Below are positions 19,772 to 29,991 of a DNA stretch of 64,000 nucleotides, in pieces; position 1 is the stretch's first letter, and every line of letters begins with the position of its first letter. The stretch spans positions 62,001 through 126,000 of the forward strand of contig NZ_VRTZ01000003.1 in NCBI RefSeq assembly GCF_008017545.1, read 5' to 3'. The translations under genes were made by a program, and so were the position numbers. Source of the stretch: Homoserinibacter sp. GY 40078. Its GTDB lineage: Bacteria > Actinomycetota > Actinomycetes > Actinomycetales > Microbacteriaceae. The notes beneath the pieces were generated by a model. The model worked only from the letters and a program-made list of their open reading frames with translations. It ran no database searches and was not told the DNA's origin.

Positions 19772-20431
19772 ATGGATGTCACCATCAGCGGACGGAATGT
19801 TCGGATCCCGGATCGGTTCGAGGATTACGTCACCGAGAAGTCCGAGAAGATCGAGCACCTCGCGCCCCGCGTCCTCGCCCTCGAGGTGAAGGTCTGCCGG
19901 CACCACGAGACCAAGGGATCGAGCGGCGATGACCGCGTGGAGCTGACCCTCGTGGGGCCTGGGCCCATCGTGCGCGCGGAGGCGGGTGCGTCGGACAAGT
20001 ACGCGGCGTTCGACGTGGCGTTCGACAAGCTGGTGGAGCGCATCCGCCAGGCGAAGGACCGCCGCAAGGTGCACCGCGGCCAGCGTCGGCCCACCTCGCT
20101 GCGCGAGGCCACGGCGGATGGCTTCAGCGCCGTCGGACTGCACGCCGCACCCGTCGATGTGATCGAGAAGGTCTCGACGGGGGCGATCGACGTCGTGACC
20201 TCCTCCGAGGACGAGGAGTGGAGCCCCGTCGTCATCCGCGAGAAGGTGTTCCCCGCCGAGCTGATGACCGCCGAGGAGGCGGTCGACCGCATGGAACTCG
20301 TCGGGCACGACTTCTTCCTCTTCATCGACGCGCGGACGGATCGTCCGAGCGTCGTCTATCGACGGAAGGGCTGGGACTACGGCGTGATCGGACTCGAGCA
20401 GCAGGAGCTCGCGCTGGCGGCCTCGCGCTAG
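19772..20431 (+). CDS. hpf: Long-form ribosome hibernation promoting factor (HPF/RaiA)
   Basis: 219-residue long-form HPF that dimerises and silences 70S ribosomes in stationary phase or stress. Residues 1-100 are the S30AE domain (MDVTISGRNVRIPDRFEDYVTEK, ending with the basic IRQAKDRRKVHRG that lies in the mRNA/tRNA channel). After a ~55-residue linker, residues 160-219 form the ribosome-dimerising C-terminal domain (IREKVFPAELMTAEEAVDRMELVGHDFFLFID... SVVYRRKGWDYGVIGL). The ATG has a strong GGGAGG ribosome site. The location between comF and secA is conserved in actinobacteria (Rv3241c). Confidence 0.95.
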   Translation: MDVTISGRNVRIPDRFEDYVTEKSEKIEHLAPRVLALEVKVCRHHETKGSSGDDRVELTLVGPGPIVRAEAGASDKYAAFDVAFDKLVERIRQAKDRRKVHRGQRRPTSLREATADGFSAVGLHAAPVDVIEKVSTGAIDVVTSSEDEEWSPVVIREKVFPAELMTAEEAVDRMELVGHDFFLFIDARTDRPSVVYRRKGWDYGVIGLEQQELALAASR

Positions 20432-20452
20432 GAGAGGGTTCAGCCCCTCTCC
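20431..20452 (+). terminator. Hairpin directly after hpf
   Basis: GGAGAGGG (20431-20438), loop TTCAGC, CCCTCTCC (20445-20452): a perfect 8-base stem starting at the last base of the hpf stop codon. No U-tract follows. It may end the hpf transcript or protect its 3' end; secA starts 86 bases later, with a possible -10 TAGGCT at 20478-20483. Confidence 0.5.
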
Positions 20453-20537
20453 AGCGCGCACTCAGGGCCGTCACGACTAGGCTGGTCCGGTCAAAGGGCG
20501 CTTTCGCGCGCCTGGAAGCCCAGACTGGAGGCCATCC

Positions 20538-23348
<2,811 letters not shown>

Positions 23349-23362
23349 CCCCGATTCGTCGC

Positions 23363-23376
23363 TCGCGGCGCCGCGA
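23363..23376. terminator. Palindrome between convergent secA and Rv3235-like genes
   Basis: TCGCGGCGCCGCGA is a perfect 14-base palindrome in the 28-base gap between the secA stop and the convergent gene's stop. It could form a short stem on both transcripts, but there is no U-tract, so it is a weak terminator candidate. Confidence 0.3.
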
Positions 23377-23823
23377 TCACAGCACGTGGATCGCGGTGGC
23401 GCGCCAGCGGCGGTCGAATCCTTCGAGACGGATGGCGACGGCCCGCGCTCGTGCGCGCCCGCTCACGACGACCGCCGCCTCGACCACACCGTCGCGCGGC
23501 TCGCACACGAAAGGCTCGCCCACCGAGAAGGCGGGGCGCCGCGGTGCACGGCCCGTGGCCTGGCGCGCCTGCGCGGAGAGCACGACGCGCTTGAGGAGTG
23601 AGGTGTAGACCTCGTCGTCGAGCCAGCGGGCGATCTGCTCCAGATCGCGCGCCCCGGCGATGATCTCGATGACGCATCGCGTGAGGTTCTCGAGCAGCGG
23701 GCGAGGATCGGGGAGCTCGCAGGTGGCGGACGGCTGGCGACCGAACAGCTCCTCGTCGGCGATCTGCGCCGGGAGGCGCCGGGCCGTGGCTCCGTCGATG
23801 ACGAGGTGATCGTGTCCTCGCAT
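23377..23823 (-). CDS. Rv3235-family protein
   Basis: 148 aa conserved actinobacterial protein of unknown function; in mycobacteria the homologue (Rv3235) also lies in the secA-whiB1 region. The pattern RPLLENLTRCVIEIIAGARDLEQIARWLDDEVYTSLLKRVVLSAQAR is the family core, followed by a beta-rich C-terminal part (VCEPRDGVVEAAVVVSGRARARAVAIRLEGFDRRWRATAIHVL) that ends almost at the stop. ATG 23823 was selected because GAGGAG lies nine bases upstream; a further upstream ATG at 23847 has no ribosome site. Cytosolic by sequence; no catalytic motif seen. Confidence 0.8.
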   Translation of the reverse strand: MRGHDHLVIDGATARRLPAQIADEELFGRQPSATCELPDPRPLLENLTRCVIEIIAGARDLEQIARWLDDEVYTSLLKRVVLSAQARQATGRAPRRPAFSVGEPFVCEPRDGVVEAAVVVSGRARARAVAIRLEGFDRRWRATAIHVL

Positions 23824-23976
23824 GAGTGCTGTCTCCTCGCGGTGCAAACGCTCTGTCTACCCCCGAATGGGGGGCGTCTGATCACACTCGCACACGCTCG
23901 TCGTCGGTGTCGAACCGGGCCCGTCGACTGTGGAGAACCCGGCGCCCGTGGTGAGCGGCCCGATTAGCGTCAGCCC

Positions 23977-24510
23977 ATGCGATGGGACCTGCTGTTCGCC
24001 GATCTCGAGGGGCAGCTCGCCCACGCGGAGGCCGCCGACGACCGCGCCGTCTTGGGGGAGGAGGAACTCCACCGCGCAGCGGCGGAACCATTGCGAGATC
24101 GACTCGCCACTCTCGCTGGCGCGCACAGGGAGGTGCGGGTCGTGCTGCACGGCGGAGAGGCGCTCGAGCTCCGCCTCGCCTCGGCCGGTGAGGACTGGGT
24201 GGCGGGGGCCGCGGATCGGGTCGCTCTCGTCATCCCGCTGTGCGCCGTCGCCTCCGTCATCGTGTCCGACTCGCCGGGACCGGCCGCGGGACCGGGACTC
24301 GGGGCGTCGGCGAGCCGCGCGTCCCTCACCGCGGTGCTCCGCGATCTGGCGCGTCGTGGCGAGCGTCTCGAGGTGATGCTCGCGAGCGGCGCGGTGGGAG
24401 GGCGGGTCGTGCGCGTGGGTCGCGACCATCTCGAATTGCGGGAAGGCGGAGACGAGCGGGTGCGCTCGCGTCTCGTGCCCTTTGCCGCGATCCGCTGCAT
24501 CCGCTGCTGA
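23977..24510 (+). CDS. Conserved actinobacterial protein of unknown function
   Basis: 177 aa. Begins MRWDLLFADLEGQLAHAEAADDRA, an opening I associate with conserved hypothetical proteins beside secA in high-GC Gram-positives. The N-terminal third is helical and acidic; the rest alternates beta-like stretches ([54 protein letters not shown]) that resemble an SH3/Sm-like small barrel duplicated twice. It ends with two Cys (IRCIRC). No signal peptide or membrane helix. Converges on the small helix-turn-helix gene with a 6-base gap. Function not predicted. Confidence 0.75.
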   Translation: MRWDLLFADLEGQLAHAEAADDRAVLGEEELHRAAAEPLRDRLATLAGAHREVRVVLHGGEALELRLASAGEDWVAGAADRVALVIPLCAVASVIVSDSPGPAAGPGLGASASRASLTAVLRDLARRGERLEVMLASGAVGGRVVRVGRDHLELREGGDERVRSRLVPFAAIRCIRC

Positions 24511-24516
24511 GCGGTC

Positions 24517-24792
24517 TCAGTCGATCCTCGGGGCGCGCGTGAAGAGCTCCGGAAGATCCGTGAACTGCGCCTGCCGCCACAGACGCATGCGACGTGCCTC
24601 CTCGTGTTTGAACTCGACGAAGCGCTCGATGGCGGCCTGCTCGATGCGCCACGACCCGCGGACGCGGATCCCCTCGAGTTCACCGGAGCGCACGAGCGCG
24701 TGGACTTCGGCGACCTCGAGATCAAGCAGCTCGGCAACGTCAGCCAAGGAGAGGAACCGGCCCAGCTCGGAGGGGTCGGCTGCCGTGGACAT
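24517..24792 (-). CDS. Small MerR/excisionase-type helix-turn-helix protein
   Basis: 91 aa. FLSLADVAELLDLEVAEVHALVRSGELEGIRVRGSWRIEQAAIERFVE is a complete excisionase/AlpA-like winged helix (HTH_17), spanning about residues 13-60; the C-terminal 30 residues (KHEEARRMRLWRQAQFTDLPELF) are a charged helix. Likely a DNA-binding regulator. There is no integrase nearby, so it is not a phage excisionase; the same gene type is a stable resident of this chromosomal region in related genomes as far as I recall. Start MSTAADPSE chosen for length; longer frames upstream are not family-like. Confidence 0.8.
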   Translation of the reverse strand: MSTAADPSELGRFLSLADVAELLDLEVAEVHALVRSGELEGIRVRGSWRIEQAAIERFVEFKHEEARRMRLWRQAQFTDLPELFTRAPRID

Positions 24793-24914
24793 GCCCTGAT
24801 TATGAACGCTGCTGCCAGATGGCGAGGGAGAGTCGCAGGGCCCTGTGGAGAACCACTGCGAGACCGCGCTGTGCCGCGACACGATATGCCGATCCCCGAA
24901 CGTAAGGAACCTCC

Positions 24915-25535
24915 GTGACCCGTGCTCGCCGCCGCATCGCCGATCCGCGCCTCATCCTCGGGCTCCTTCTCGTCGGGGCGTCCACCGCGGGCGTGGTCGG
25001 CCTGGTGACCTCCCTCGACGATCGCGAGGCGGTCTACGTCGCGGCGCACGCGCTCGTACCGGGGGAGCGGGTGCGCGTGGAAGACCTGCGAGAGCGGCCT
25101 GTGGCGGTCGGTCAGGCCGGGGAGCGATACCTCACGCCCGGCAGCCTGCCCGAGGGTGGTGCGGTCGTACTGCGTCCCGTGGAGCCGGGTGAGTTCGTGC
25201 CGCGTTCGGCGCTCGGCGACCCGTCGGGAATCGACACCACAGCCGTCGTGCTCGAGGTCGCCGATCCGCTCGCGTCGCAGATCCGTGAAGCGCGCACCGT
25301 CGAGGTCTGGGCCTCGCGAGCGAGTCACGGCGGCGATTCGGTGGGTGAGCCCGTCGTGATCGTTCCGGAGGCCGTCGTCATGCGCGTGCGCGACGGCACC
25401 GGTCTCGTGTCCACCTCGTCGGGGGTCTGGGTGGAGGTTCTGGTGCCGCATGACCGCGTCGCGCGCGTGCTTCAGGCGCGCGCCGATGGCGAGCTGCTGG
25501 CGCTCGTACCCGTCGGCATCCCGATCGGCGGCTGA
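24915..25535 (+). CDS. SAF domain-containing membrane protein (CpaB/RcpC-like)
   Basis: 206 aa from GTG 24915. One N-terminal membrane helix (residues 11-32, RLILGLLLVGASTAGVVGLV), then an extracytoplasmic SAF domain (about 38-105, VYVAAHALVPGERVRVEDLRERPVAVG... VVLRPVEPGEFVPRSAL) and a second beta domain. The architecture is that of CpaB/RcpC, the periplasmic/outer component of tight-adherence pili, and it is followed two bases later by a CpaE-like ATPase gene. No pilin, secretin, TadA or TadB gene is near, so pilus assembly is not supported locally; the pair may have another envelope or localisation role in actinobacteria. Confidence 0.85.
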   Translation: MTRARRRIADPRLILGLLLVGASTAGVVGLVTSLDDREAVYVAAHALVPGERVRVEDLRERPVAVGQAGERYLTPGSLPEGGAVVLRPVEPGEFVPRSALGDPSGIDTTAVVLEVADPLASQIREARTVEVWASRASHGGDSVGEPVVIVPEAVVMRVRDGTGLVSTSSGVWVEVLVPHDRVARVLQARADGELLALVPVGIPIGG

Positions 25536-25536
25536 G

Positions 25537-26814
25537 ATGCGCGTAGCGCTGGCGCTCGCGGCGCACGACGCACAGGCGCTGACCGAGACAGCGGAGTATC
25601 ACGGGCACGAGATCGTCGCGTCAGGCGGCGGCCCGGATCTCGCCGTACGTCTCGCCGAGGTTGGCGCAGACGTGGCGCTGGTCGCGGCGACGCGCGGACT
25701 CCTCACTGCCGAGCTCATCGAGGCCACCGATCTGCTGGGCGTCCGACTCGTCGTGGTCGCCGATGATCCCGACGCCCGCCGCTTCGCAGAGGTGCTGGGG
25801 ATCATCGATGCGGTCGACGGTCCGCCATCGTGGGATCTGCTCGCGGCGAGCCGTGTGGCCGCTGCGCCGGAGGCCCGCGCGCTCGTGCACCGCGACGTAC
25901 GCCCGCCAGATCGGCGCCCGCCGGATGCCGCCGAACCGCTCACGACGCCGTCGCGCGGGTGCCTCATGGTTGCCGTCTGGGGCACCCATGGCGCCCCGGG
26001 CCGAACCACCATCGCGATCGCGCTCGCCGCAGAGTTCGCCGCCGGGGGTCGGAGGGTGATTCTCGCCGATGCGGATACGCACGCGGCGTCCCTCGCTCCC
26101 GCCCTCGGGCTGCTCGACGAGGCGCCCGGATTCGCCGCAGCCTGCCGTCTCGCGGGCCTCGGCAGCCTCGATGCTGCCCAACTCGACCGGCTCGGTCGCC
26201 CGCACCCGGCCATGCGCCGTCCGTTCCGCGTGCTCACCGGGATCTCGCGGGCATCACGATGGCCCGAGCTCGGCCCCGAGCGTGTGCGCGGCGTCGTCGA
26301 GGCGATCCGCGCGGTGTGCGACGTGCTCGTGGTGGACGTCGCGGCGAGCATCGAGCGTGGGGACGACGACCCGCATCCGGCGGTGCCCGACGGCCCGCTC
26401 CGCGACGGAACGGCGCTCGAAGTGCTCGCGCTCGCCGACCGCGTGGTGGTCGTCGGCGCCGCGGACCCGATCGGGATCGCGCGTCTCGTTCGCGGGCTCG
26501 CCGAGCTGAGCGACATCGTGCCCCGAGAGCGGAGGGTCGTCGTCGCCAACAAGGTCAGGGCGAGCGTGATCGGATCGGATGCGGGGGCGCAGGTGCGACG
26601 CACCCTCGCGCGGCTCTCGGGAGTGGAGAGGTGCCAGCTGATCCCGTGGGACCCGTCCGCGTGCGACGCCGCCCTCCGTGAGGGTCTGCCGCTGCCGGAG
26701 GTGGCACCACGCTCACCGGCGCGCCAGGCGATCCGGGCGATCGCCGCGGAGCTGGCCCCGGACCCGCAGGCTGCGCCCGGCGGACGGCGACGGGGTCGGC
26801 GGCGGTTAGCCTAG
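25537..26814 (+). CDS. CpaE-like MinD/ParA-superfamily ATPase with altered Walker A
   Basis: 425 aa from ATG 25537. Residues 1-130 are an alternating alpha/beta domain like the degenerate receiver domain of CpaE (MRVALALAAHDAQ... LLGVRLVVVADDPDARRFAEVLG). Residues ~148-400 are a MinD-type ATPase: VWGTHGAPGRTTIAIALAAEFA in the P-loop position, VLVVDVAAS as Walker B, and VVVANKVRAS. Both lysines of the deviant Walker A (KGGxGKT) are replaced, by Thr-His and Arg respectively, so hydrolysis may be weak or absent. Together with the SAF protein it resembles a minimal CpaB/CpaE pair without other Tad genes. The stop lies between the -10 box and start of pdtaS. Confidence 0.85.
   Translation: MRVALALAAHDAQALTETAEYHGHEIVASGGGPDLAVRLAEVGADVALVAATRGLLTAELIEATDLLGVRLVVVADDPDARRFAEVLGIIDAVDGPPSWDLLAASRVAAAPEARALVHRDVRPPDRRPPDAAEPLTTPSRGCLMVAVWGTHGAPGRTTIAIALAAEFAAGGRRVILADADTHAASLAPALGLLDEAPGFAAACRLAGLGSLDAAQLDRLGRPHPAMRRPFRVLTGISRASRWPELGPERVRGVVEAIRAVCDVLVVDVAASIERGDDDPHPAVPDGPLRDGTALEVLALADRVVVVGAADPIGIARLVRGLAELSDIVPRERRVVVANKVRASVIGSDAGAQVRRTLARLSGVERCQLIPWDPSACDAALREGLPLPEVAPRSPARQAIRAIAAELAPDPQAAPGGRRRGRRRLA
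26807..26812 (+). promoter_or_regulatory. Candidate leaderless -10 box of pdtaS
   Basis: TAGCCT occupies exactly -12 to -7 relative to the GTG start at 26819 and overlaps the last codons of the preceding gene. The bases between it and the start include AGGTGG, too close to serve as a ribosome site, so a leaderless transcript beginning at the GTG is plausible. Confidence 0.45.
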
Positions 26815-26818
26815 GTGG

Positions 26819-28315
26819 GTGTCCACGCTCTCCGAGCTCATGCTGGCCCAAGGCCGCGCCACGGAAGCCGACGTCGACTGGCTGCACCTCTTGGTGGCCG
26901 ACGGCCAGCTCCTCGCCGACCTCGCCTTCGCCGACATCGTGCTGTGGGTGCCCACCGACTCCGGCAGCTTCGTCGCGGTGGCGCACTCGCGCCCCTCGTC
27001 GGCGGCGACCATCTTCTACCGCGACTTCGTCGGCCAGGAGGTGCGGCCCGAGTGGCGGGCGCAGGTGACCCGCGCATTCGACGAAGTGCGCATCGTCGAC
27101 ACCTCAGCCCCCGACTGGTACGAAGAGACCCCCACGCGCGTGCGGGCCGTACCCGTGCTCCGCCGCCTCTCACCGAGCGACGCCCGCACCACCACCACTC
27201 CGATCGCCGTGCTGACCCGGCACTCCAACCTCTCCGAGGCACGCACGCCGAGCCGGCAAGAGCTCACTTTCAACCAGTGCGCCGACGACCTGTTCGGCAT
27301 GATCTCCCACGGCGACTTCCCCGACCTCGGCGCACCGACCCTGCCGCGCCGTGGCGCGCCCCGCGCATCCGACGGCCTCATCCGGCTCGACGTCGACGGC
27401 ATGGTCACCTTCGCGAGCCCCAACGCGCTCTCGGCCTTCAACAGGATGGGGTTCGCCGGCGAGCTCGAAAGCGAGTCGCTCGCCGAGGTCGCGACCGACC
27501 TGCTCTCGGGCAAGCTCACCGTCGACGAGTCCCTGCCGCTCGTGGTCACCGGCCGGGCGCCGTGGCGCACCGACATCGAGGCACGCGGCGTCACCGTGAC
27601 TCTTCGTGCGATCCCGTTGCGCCACCGCGGTGAACGGGTGGGCGCGATCGTGCTCATCCGCGACGTCACCGAGGTGCGTCACCAGGAGCAGGAGCTCATC
27701 ACCAAGGACGCCACGATCCGCGAGATCCACCACCGGGTGAAGAACAACCTGCAGACCGTCGCCTCACTGCTGCGCATCCAGAGCCGCCGCACCCACAACG
27801 ACGTCGCACGCGAAGCGCTCACCCAGGCCATGCGCCGGGTCGCCGCGATCGCGGTCGTGCACGACACCCTCTCGGAAGGGCTCAGTCAGAACGTCGACTT
27901 CGACGACGTCTTCGACCGGGTGCTGCTGCTCGTCGCCGAGGTGGCCTCAAGTCACAACACCACGGTGCGCCCCCGCAAGACCGGCTCGTTCGGAACGCTC
28001 CCCTCGGAGTACGCGACGCCGCTCGCGCTCGCCCTCACGGAGCTCGTGACGAACGCCGTGGAGCACGGGCTCGCCGAGCGCGACGGCGAGGTCGTGATCT
28101 CCGCGAAGCGTAAGAACAACACCCTCTCGGTGCGTGTCCGCGACAACGGCAGTGGCCTTCCCGAAGGGAAGGTGGGATCGGGGCTCGGCACGCAGATCGT
28201 CCGCACCCTCATCCAGGGCGAACTGGGCGGCACGATCGACTGGCACACCCTCGAGGGTGAGGGCACCGAAGTGACGATCCAGGTGCCGCTGCTCTATCTC
28301 ACGCAGCGGGTGTGA
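26819..28315 (+). CDS. pdtaS: Sensor histidine kinase PdtaS
   Basis: 498-residue soluble kinase. Residues ~1-150 match the GAF-like N-terminal domain of PdtaS (MSTLSELMLAQGRATEADVDWLHLLVADGQLLADLAFADIVLWVP), followed by a PAS domain (~residues 175-285), then HisKA_2 with the phospho-acceptor in IREIHHRVKNNLQTVASLLRIQSRR (near 303) and an HWE/HisKA_2-type HATPase_c (LALALTELVTNAVEHGL, RDNGSGLP, GSGLGTQIVRTL). In mycobacteria PdtaS signals to the RNA-binding regulator PdtaR, whose gene is not in this window, and responds to copper and nitric oxide. Its placement next to whiB1 is conserved (Rv3220c-Rv3219). Confidence 0.94.
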   Translation: MSTLSELMLAQGRATEADVDWLHLLVADGQLLADLAFADIVLWVPTDSGSFVAVAHSRPSSAATIFYRDFVGQEVRPEWRAQVTRAFDEVRIVDTSAPDWYEETPTRVRAVPVLRRLSPSDARTTTTPIAVLTRHSNLSEARTPSRQELTFNQCADDLFGMISHGDFPDLGAPTLPRRGAPRASDGLIRLDVDGMVTFASPNALSAFNRMGFAGELESESLAEVATDLLSGKLTVDESLPLVVTGRAPWRTDIEARGVTVTLRAIPLRHRGERVGAIVLIRDVTEVRHQEQELITKDATIREIHHRVKNNLQTVASLLRIQSRRTHNDVAREALTQAMRRVAAIAVVHDTLSEGLSQNVDFDDVFDRVLLLVAEVASSHNTTVRPRKTGSFGTLPSEYATPLALALTELVTNAVEHGLAERDGEVVISAKRKNNTLSVRVRDNGSGLPEGKVGSGLGTQIVRTLIQGELGGTIDWHTLEGEGTEVTIQVPLLYLTQRV

Positions 28316-28367
28316 GGCGTTCGCAGAGTCGGGGTGCCCTGCGGCGGCTCAGACGTGACGCCGGGGA

Positions 28368-28616
28368 TCAGGAGGCGCGGCGGGCGCGGGCGGCGCGACG
28401 CTTGAGGGCGCGGCGCTCGTCCTCGCTGAGGCCACCCCACACGCCCGAGTCCTGGTTGGTCTCGAGGGCGTACTGGAGGCACTGCTCAGACACGGTGCAC
28501 CGACCGCACACGGTCTTCGCCTTCTCGATCTGGTCGACGGCGGGACCCGTGTTCCCGACCGGGAAGAAGAGCTCCGGGTCGACGGTGAGGCAGGCGGACT
28601 TGTCGCGCCAGTCCAT
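28368..28616 (-). CDS. whiB1: WhiB-family iron-sulfur transcription factor WhiB1
   Basis: 82-residue WhiB protein. Four conserved Cys (Cys9 in SACLT, then C-x2-C in TVCGRC and C-x5-C to EQC) ligate a [4Fe-4S] cluster; the GVWGG turn and the basic C-terminal tail (RRALKRRAARARRAS) contact sigma factor and DNA. WhiB1 binds the primary sigma factor and is a nitric-oxide-sensitive, essential regulator in mycobacteria. Identity as WhiB1 rather than another WhiB rests on the short length, sequence MDWRDKSACLTVDPELFFPVG and the adjacent pdtaS. Convergent with pdtaS, 52 bases apart. Start chosen at the conserved Met before DWRD. Confidence 0.94.
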   Translation of the reverse strand: MDWRDKSACLTVDPELFFPVGNTGPAVDQIEKAKTVCGRCTVSEQCLQYALETNQDSGVWGGLSEDERRALKRRAARARRAS

Positions 28617-28730
28617 GGTGAGGTGCTCCGTTTCGTGTTGCTGTAGACGCTGTACGCACACCGCATTGCTGCGTGAGCGCATGGCTGAGAGGGGTCCGAA
28701 TCGGATGGGGGGAGTGTCGTTTCGGACGAA

Positions 28731-28753
28731 CTCACCGCGCTGTGAGCGTCACA
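28731..28753. other. Nested palindromes between whiB1 and the next gene
   Basis: CTCAC-N6-GTGAG (28731-28746) overlaps TGTGA-N3-TCACA (28741-28753). The region (28617-28817, 200 bases) separates the divergent whiB1 and the small membrane protein gene and otherwise holds no gene. TGTGA/TCACA half-sites are CRP/GlxR-like but the 3-base spacing is wrong for the usual N6 site, so a regulator cannot be named. Confidence 0.3.
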
Positions 28754-28817
28754 TCAACCGAGATTCACTGTTTCATACTTGTTACGCCTAATCAATAGTT
28801 CTGAATGGGATATCGCT

Positions 28818-29219
28818 GTGAGAAGCAGGCCTCGTCCGCCCTTGTTCTGGCTGCTCGTGAGCCTCCTCGCGGTCGAGCTGGCGGCGGTCTCGATCGTCAC
28901 GATCGTGCTCGTGATCGACCTCGTCACGCTCGAACCGACCTCCCTCGCGACAGCTCTCGCGCTGACCGCGCTCGTGCTCCTTGCGGCCGCCTGGATGGCG
29001 GTCACCGTGGTGGGGCTGCTGCGCGGGCAGGCGTGGGTGAGGGCATCGGCGATCGTCTGGCAGGTGCTGCAGTTCGCGATCGGGCTGGGCGCTCTGCAGG
29101 GCACCTTCGCTCAACCGGCGTGGGGTTGGCCGATCGTGATCGTGTCGGTGCTGACCTTCGCCGTACTGTTCGCGCCATCCGTCGTGCGGGCGACTCAGGC
29201 GCGCGCCGCCGGCGACTGA
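28818..29219 (+). CDS. Small hydrophobic membrane protein of unknown function
   Basis: 133 aa from GTG 28818. Four hydrophobic segments (about residues 7-32, 43-68, 75-97, 100-122), a short basic N-terminus (VRSRPRPPLFW) and a charged C-terminus. Resembles the many conserved hypothetical integral membrane proteins of actinobacteria that lie beside whiB1; no motif permits a function. A TTG at 28779 would add 13 residues but is less likely. The upstream ~50 bases are AT-rich (28770-28815), probably its promoter. Confidence 0.65.
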   Translation: MRSRPRPPLFWLLVSLLAVELAAVSIVTIVLVIDLVTLEPTSLATALALTALVLLAAAWMAVTVVGLLRGQAWVRASAIVWQVLQFAIGLGALQGTFAQPAWGWPIVIVSVLTFAVLFAPSVVRATQARAAGD

Positions 29220-29244
29220 CGGGAGCGGCAGGCTGACGGTCTGC

Positions 29245-29736
29245 TCAGGCGGTGAGGCCGAGCCGCTTGCGGAGCATCGCGACGTGCCCCGTCGCCTTGA
29301 TGTTGTAGAAGGCGCGCTCGATCACGCCCGCCTCGTCGATCACGAACGTGGCGCGGATGACACCCTGCACGGTTCGCCCGTAGAGCTGCTTCTCGCCGAA
29401 CGTGCCATACAGCTCGTGCACACGACGGTCGGCATCCGACAGCAGGGGGAACGTCAAATGCTCCTCCGCCGCCATCTTCGCGATCGGCGCGACCTCGTCG
29501 CGCGAGACGCCGACGACGCGGTACCCCTCGGCGGTGAACGCCTCGAGCCGGTCGCGGAAGTCGCACGCCTGGCCGGTGCAGGCGGGGGTGCCGGCCTCGC
29601 CGTAGAAGTAGAGGATCACCTTGCCGCCCCGCAGCTGCGACAGCGTGACCGGATCGCCATTCTGATCCGGCAGCGTGAAGTCGGGCGCGGTCTCGCCCTC
29701 GGACAGTCGGATGGGTGCGGGGGCGGATGAGCTCAT
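29245..29736 (-). CDS. bcp: Thioredoxin-dependent peroxiredoxin (Bcp/PrxQ type)
   Basis: 163 aa thiol peroxidase that reduces hydrogen peroxide and organic hydroperoxides using thioredoxin. The active site is AGTPACTGQACDFRD: the peroxidatic Cys in TPACT and the resolving Cys five residues on, the atypical 2-Cys PrxQ arrangement. LPDQNGDPVTLSQLRGGKVILYFYG and the C-terminal FVIDEAGVIERAFYNIKATGHV complete the family. Cytosolic. Convergent with the small membrane protein gene; its promoter region adjoins the tRNA. Confidence 0.94.
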   Translation of the reverse strand: MSSSAPAPIRLSEGETAPDFTLPDQNGDPVTLSQLRGGKVILYFYGEAGTPACTGQACDFRDRLEAFTAEGYRVVGVSRDEVAPIAKMAAEEHLTFPLLSDADRRVHELYGTFGEKQLYGRTVQGVIRATFVIDEAGVIERAFYNIKATGHVAMLRKRLGLTA

Positions 29737-29783
29737 GCTCCGGTCATGCTATCGTTGTCGTTCGGTTCGCTTGTTCGAACCAT

Positions 29784-29856
<73 letters not shown>

Positions 29857-29860
29857 CGGA

Positions 29861-29894
29861 AGCCCCGCGACTCTCGCCAGTCGTGGGGCTTTTT
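29861..29894 (+). terminator. Rho-independent terminator of tRNA-Lys
   Basis: AGCCCCGCGACT (29861-29872), loop CTCGCC, AGTCGTGGGGCT (29879-29890): 12-base stem with one G-U pair, followed by a run of T. This is the clearest intrinsic terminator in the window and lies five bases after the tRNA. Confidence 0.9.
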
Positions 29895-29991
29895 CCATGC
29901 CTCTCGGTGAGTTGCGAGCTGTGAGAATTCGCCTCTTCTTCGCGTCGGACCCCGTGTGTACGCTGTCCACATCTGACGGGAGGCCACCACC

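Noticed and set aside
24517-24792. Phage excisionase marking a prophage or integrative element
   Set aside because: No integrase, att-like repeat at the tRNA, or phage genes nearby; it is part of a conserved chromosomal neighbourhood.
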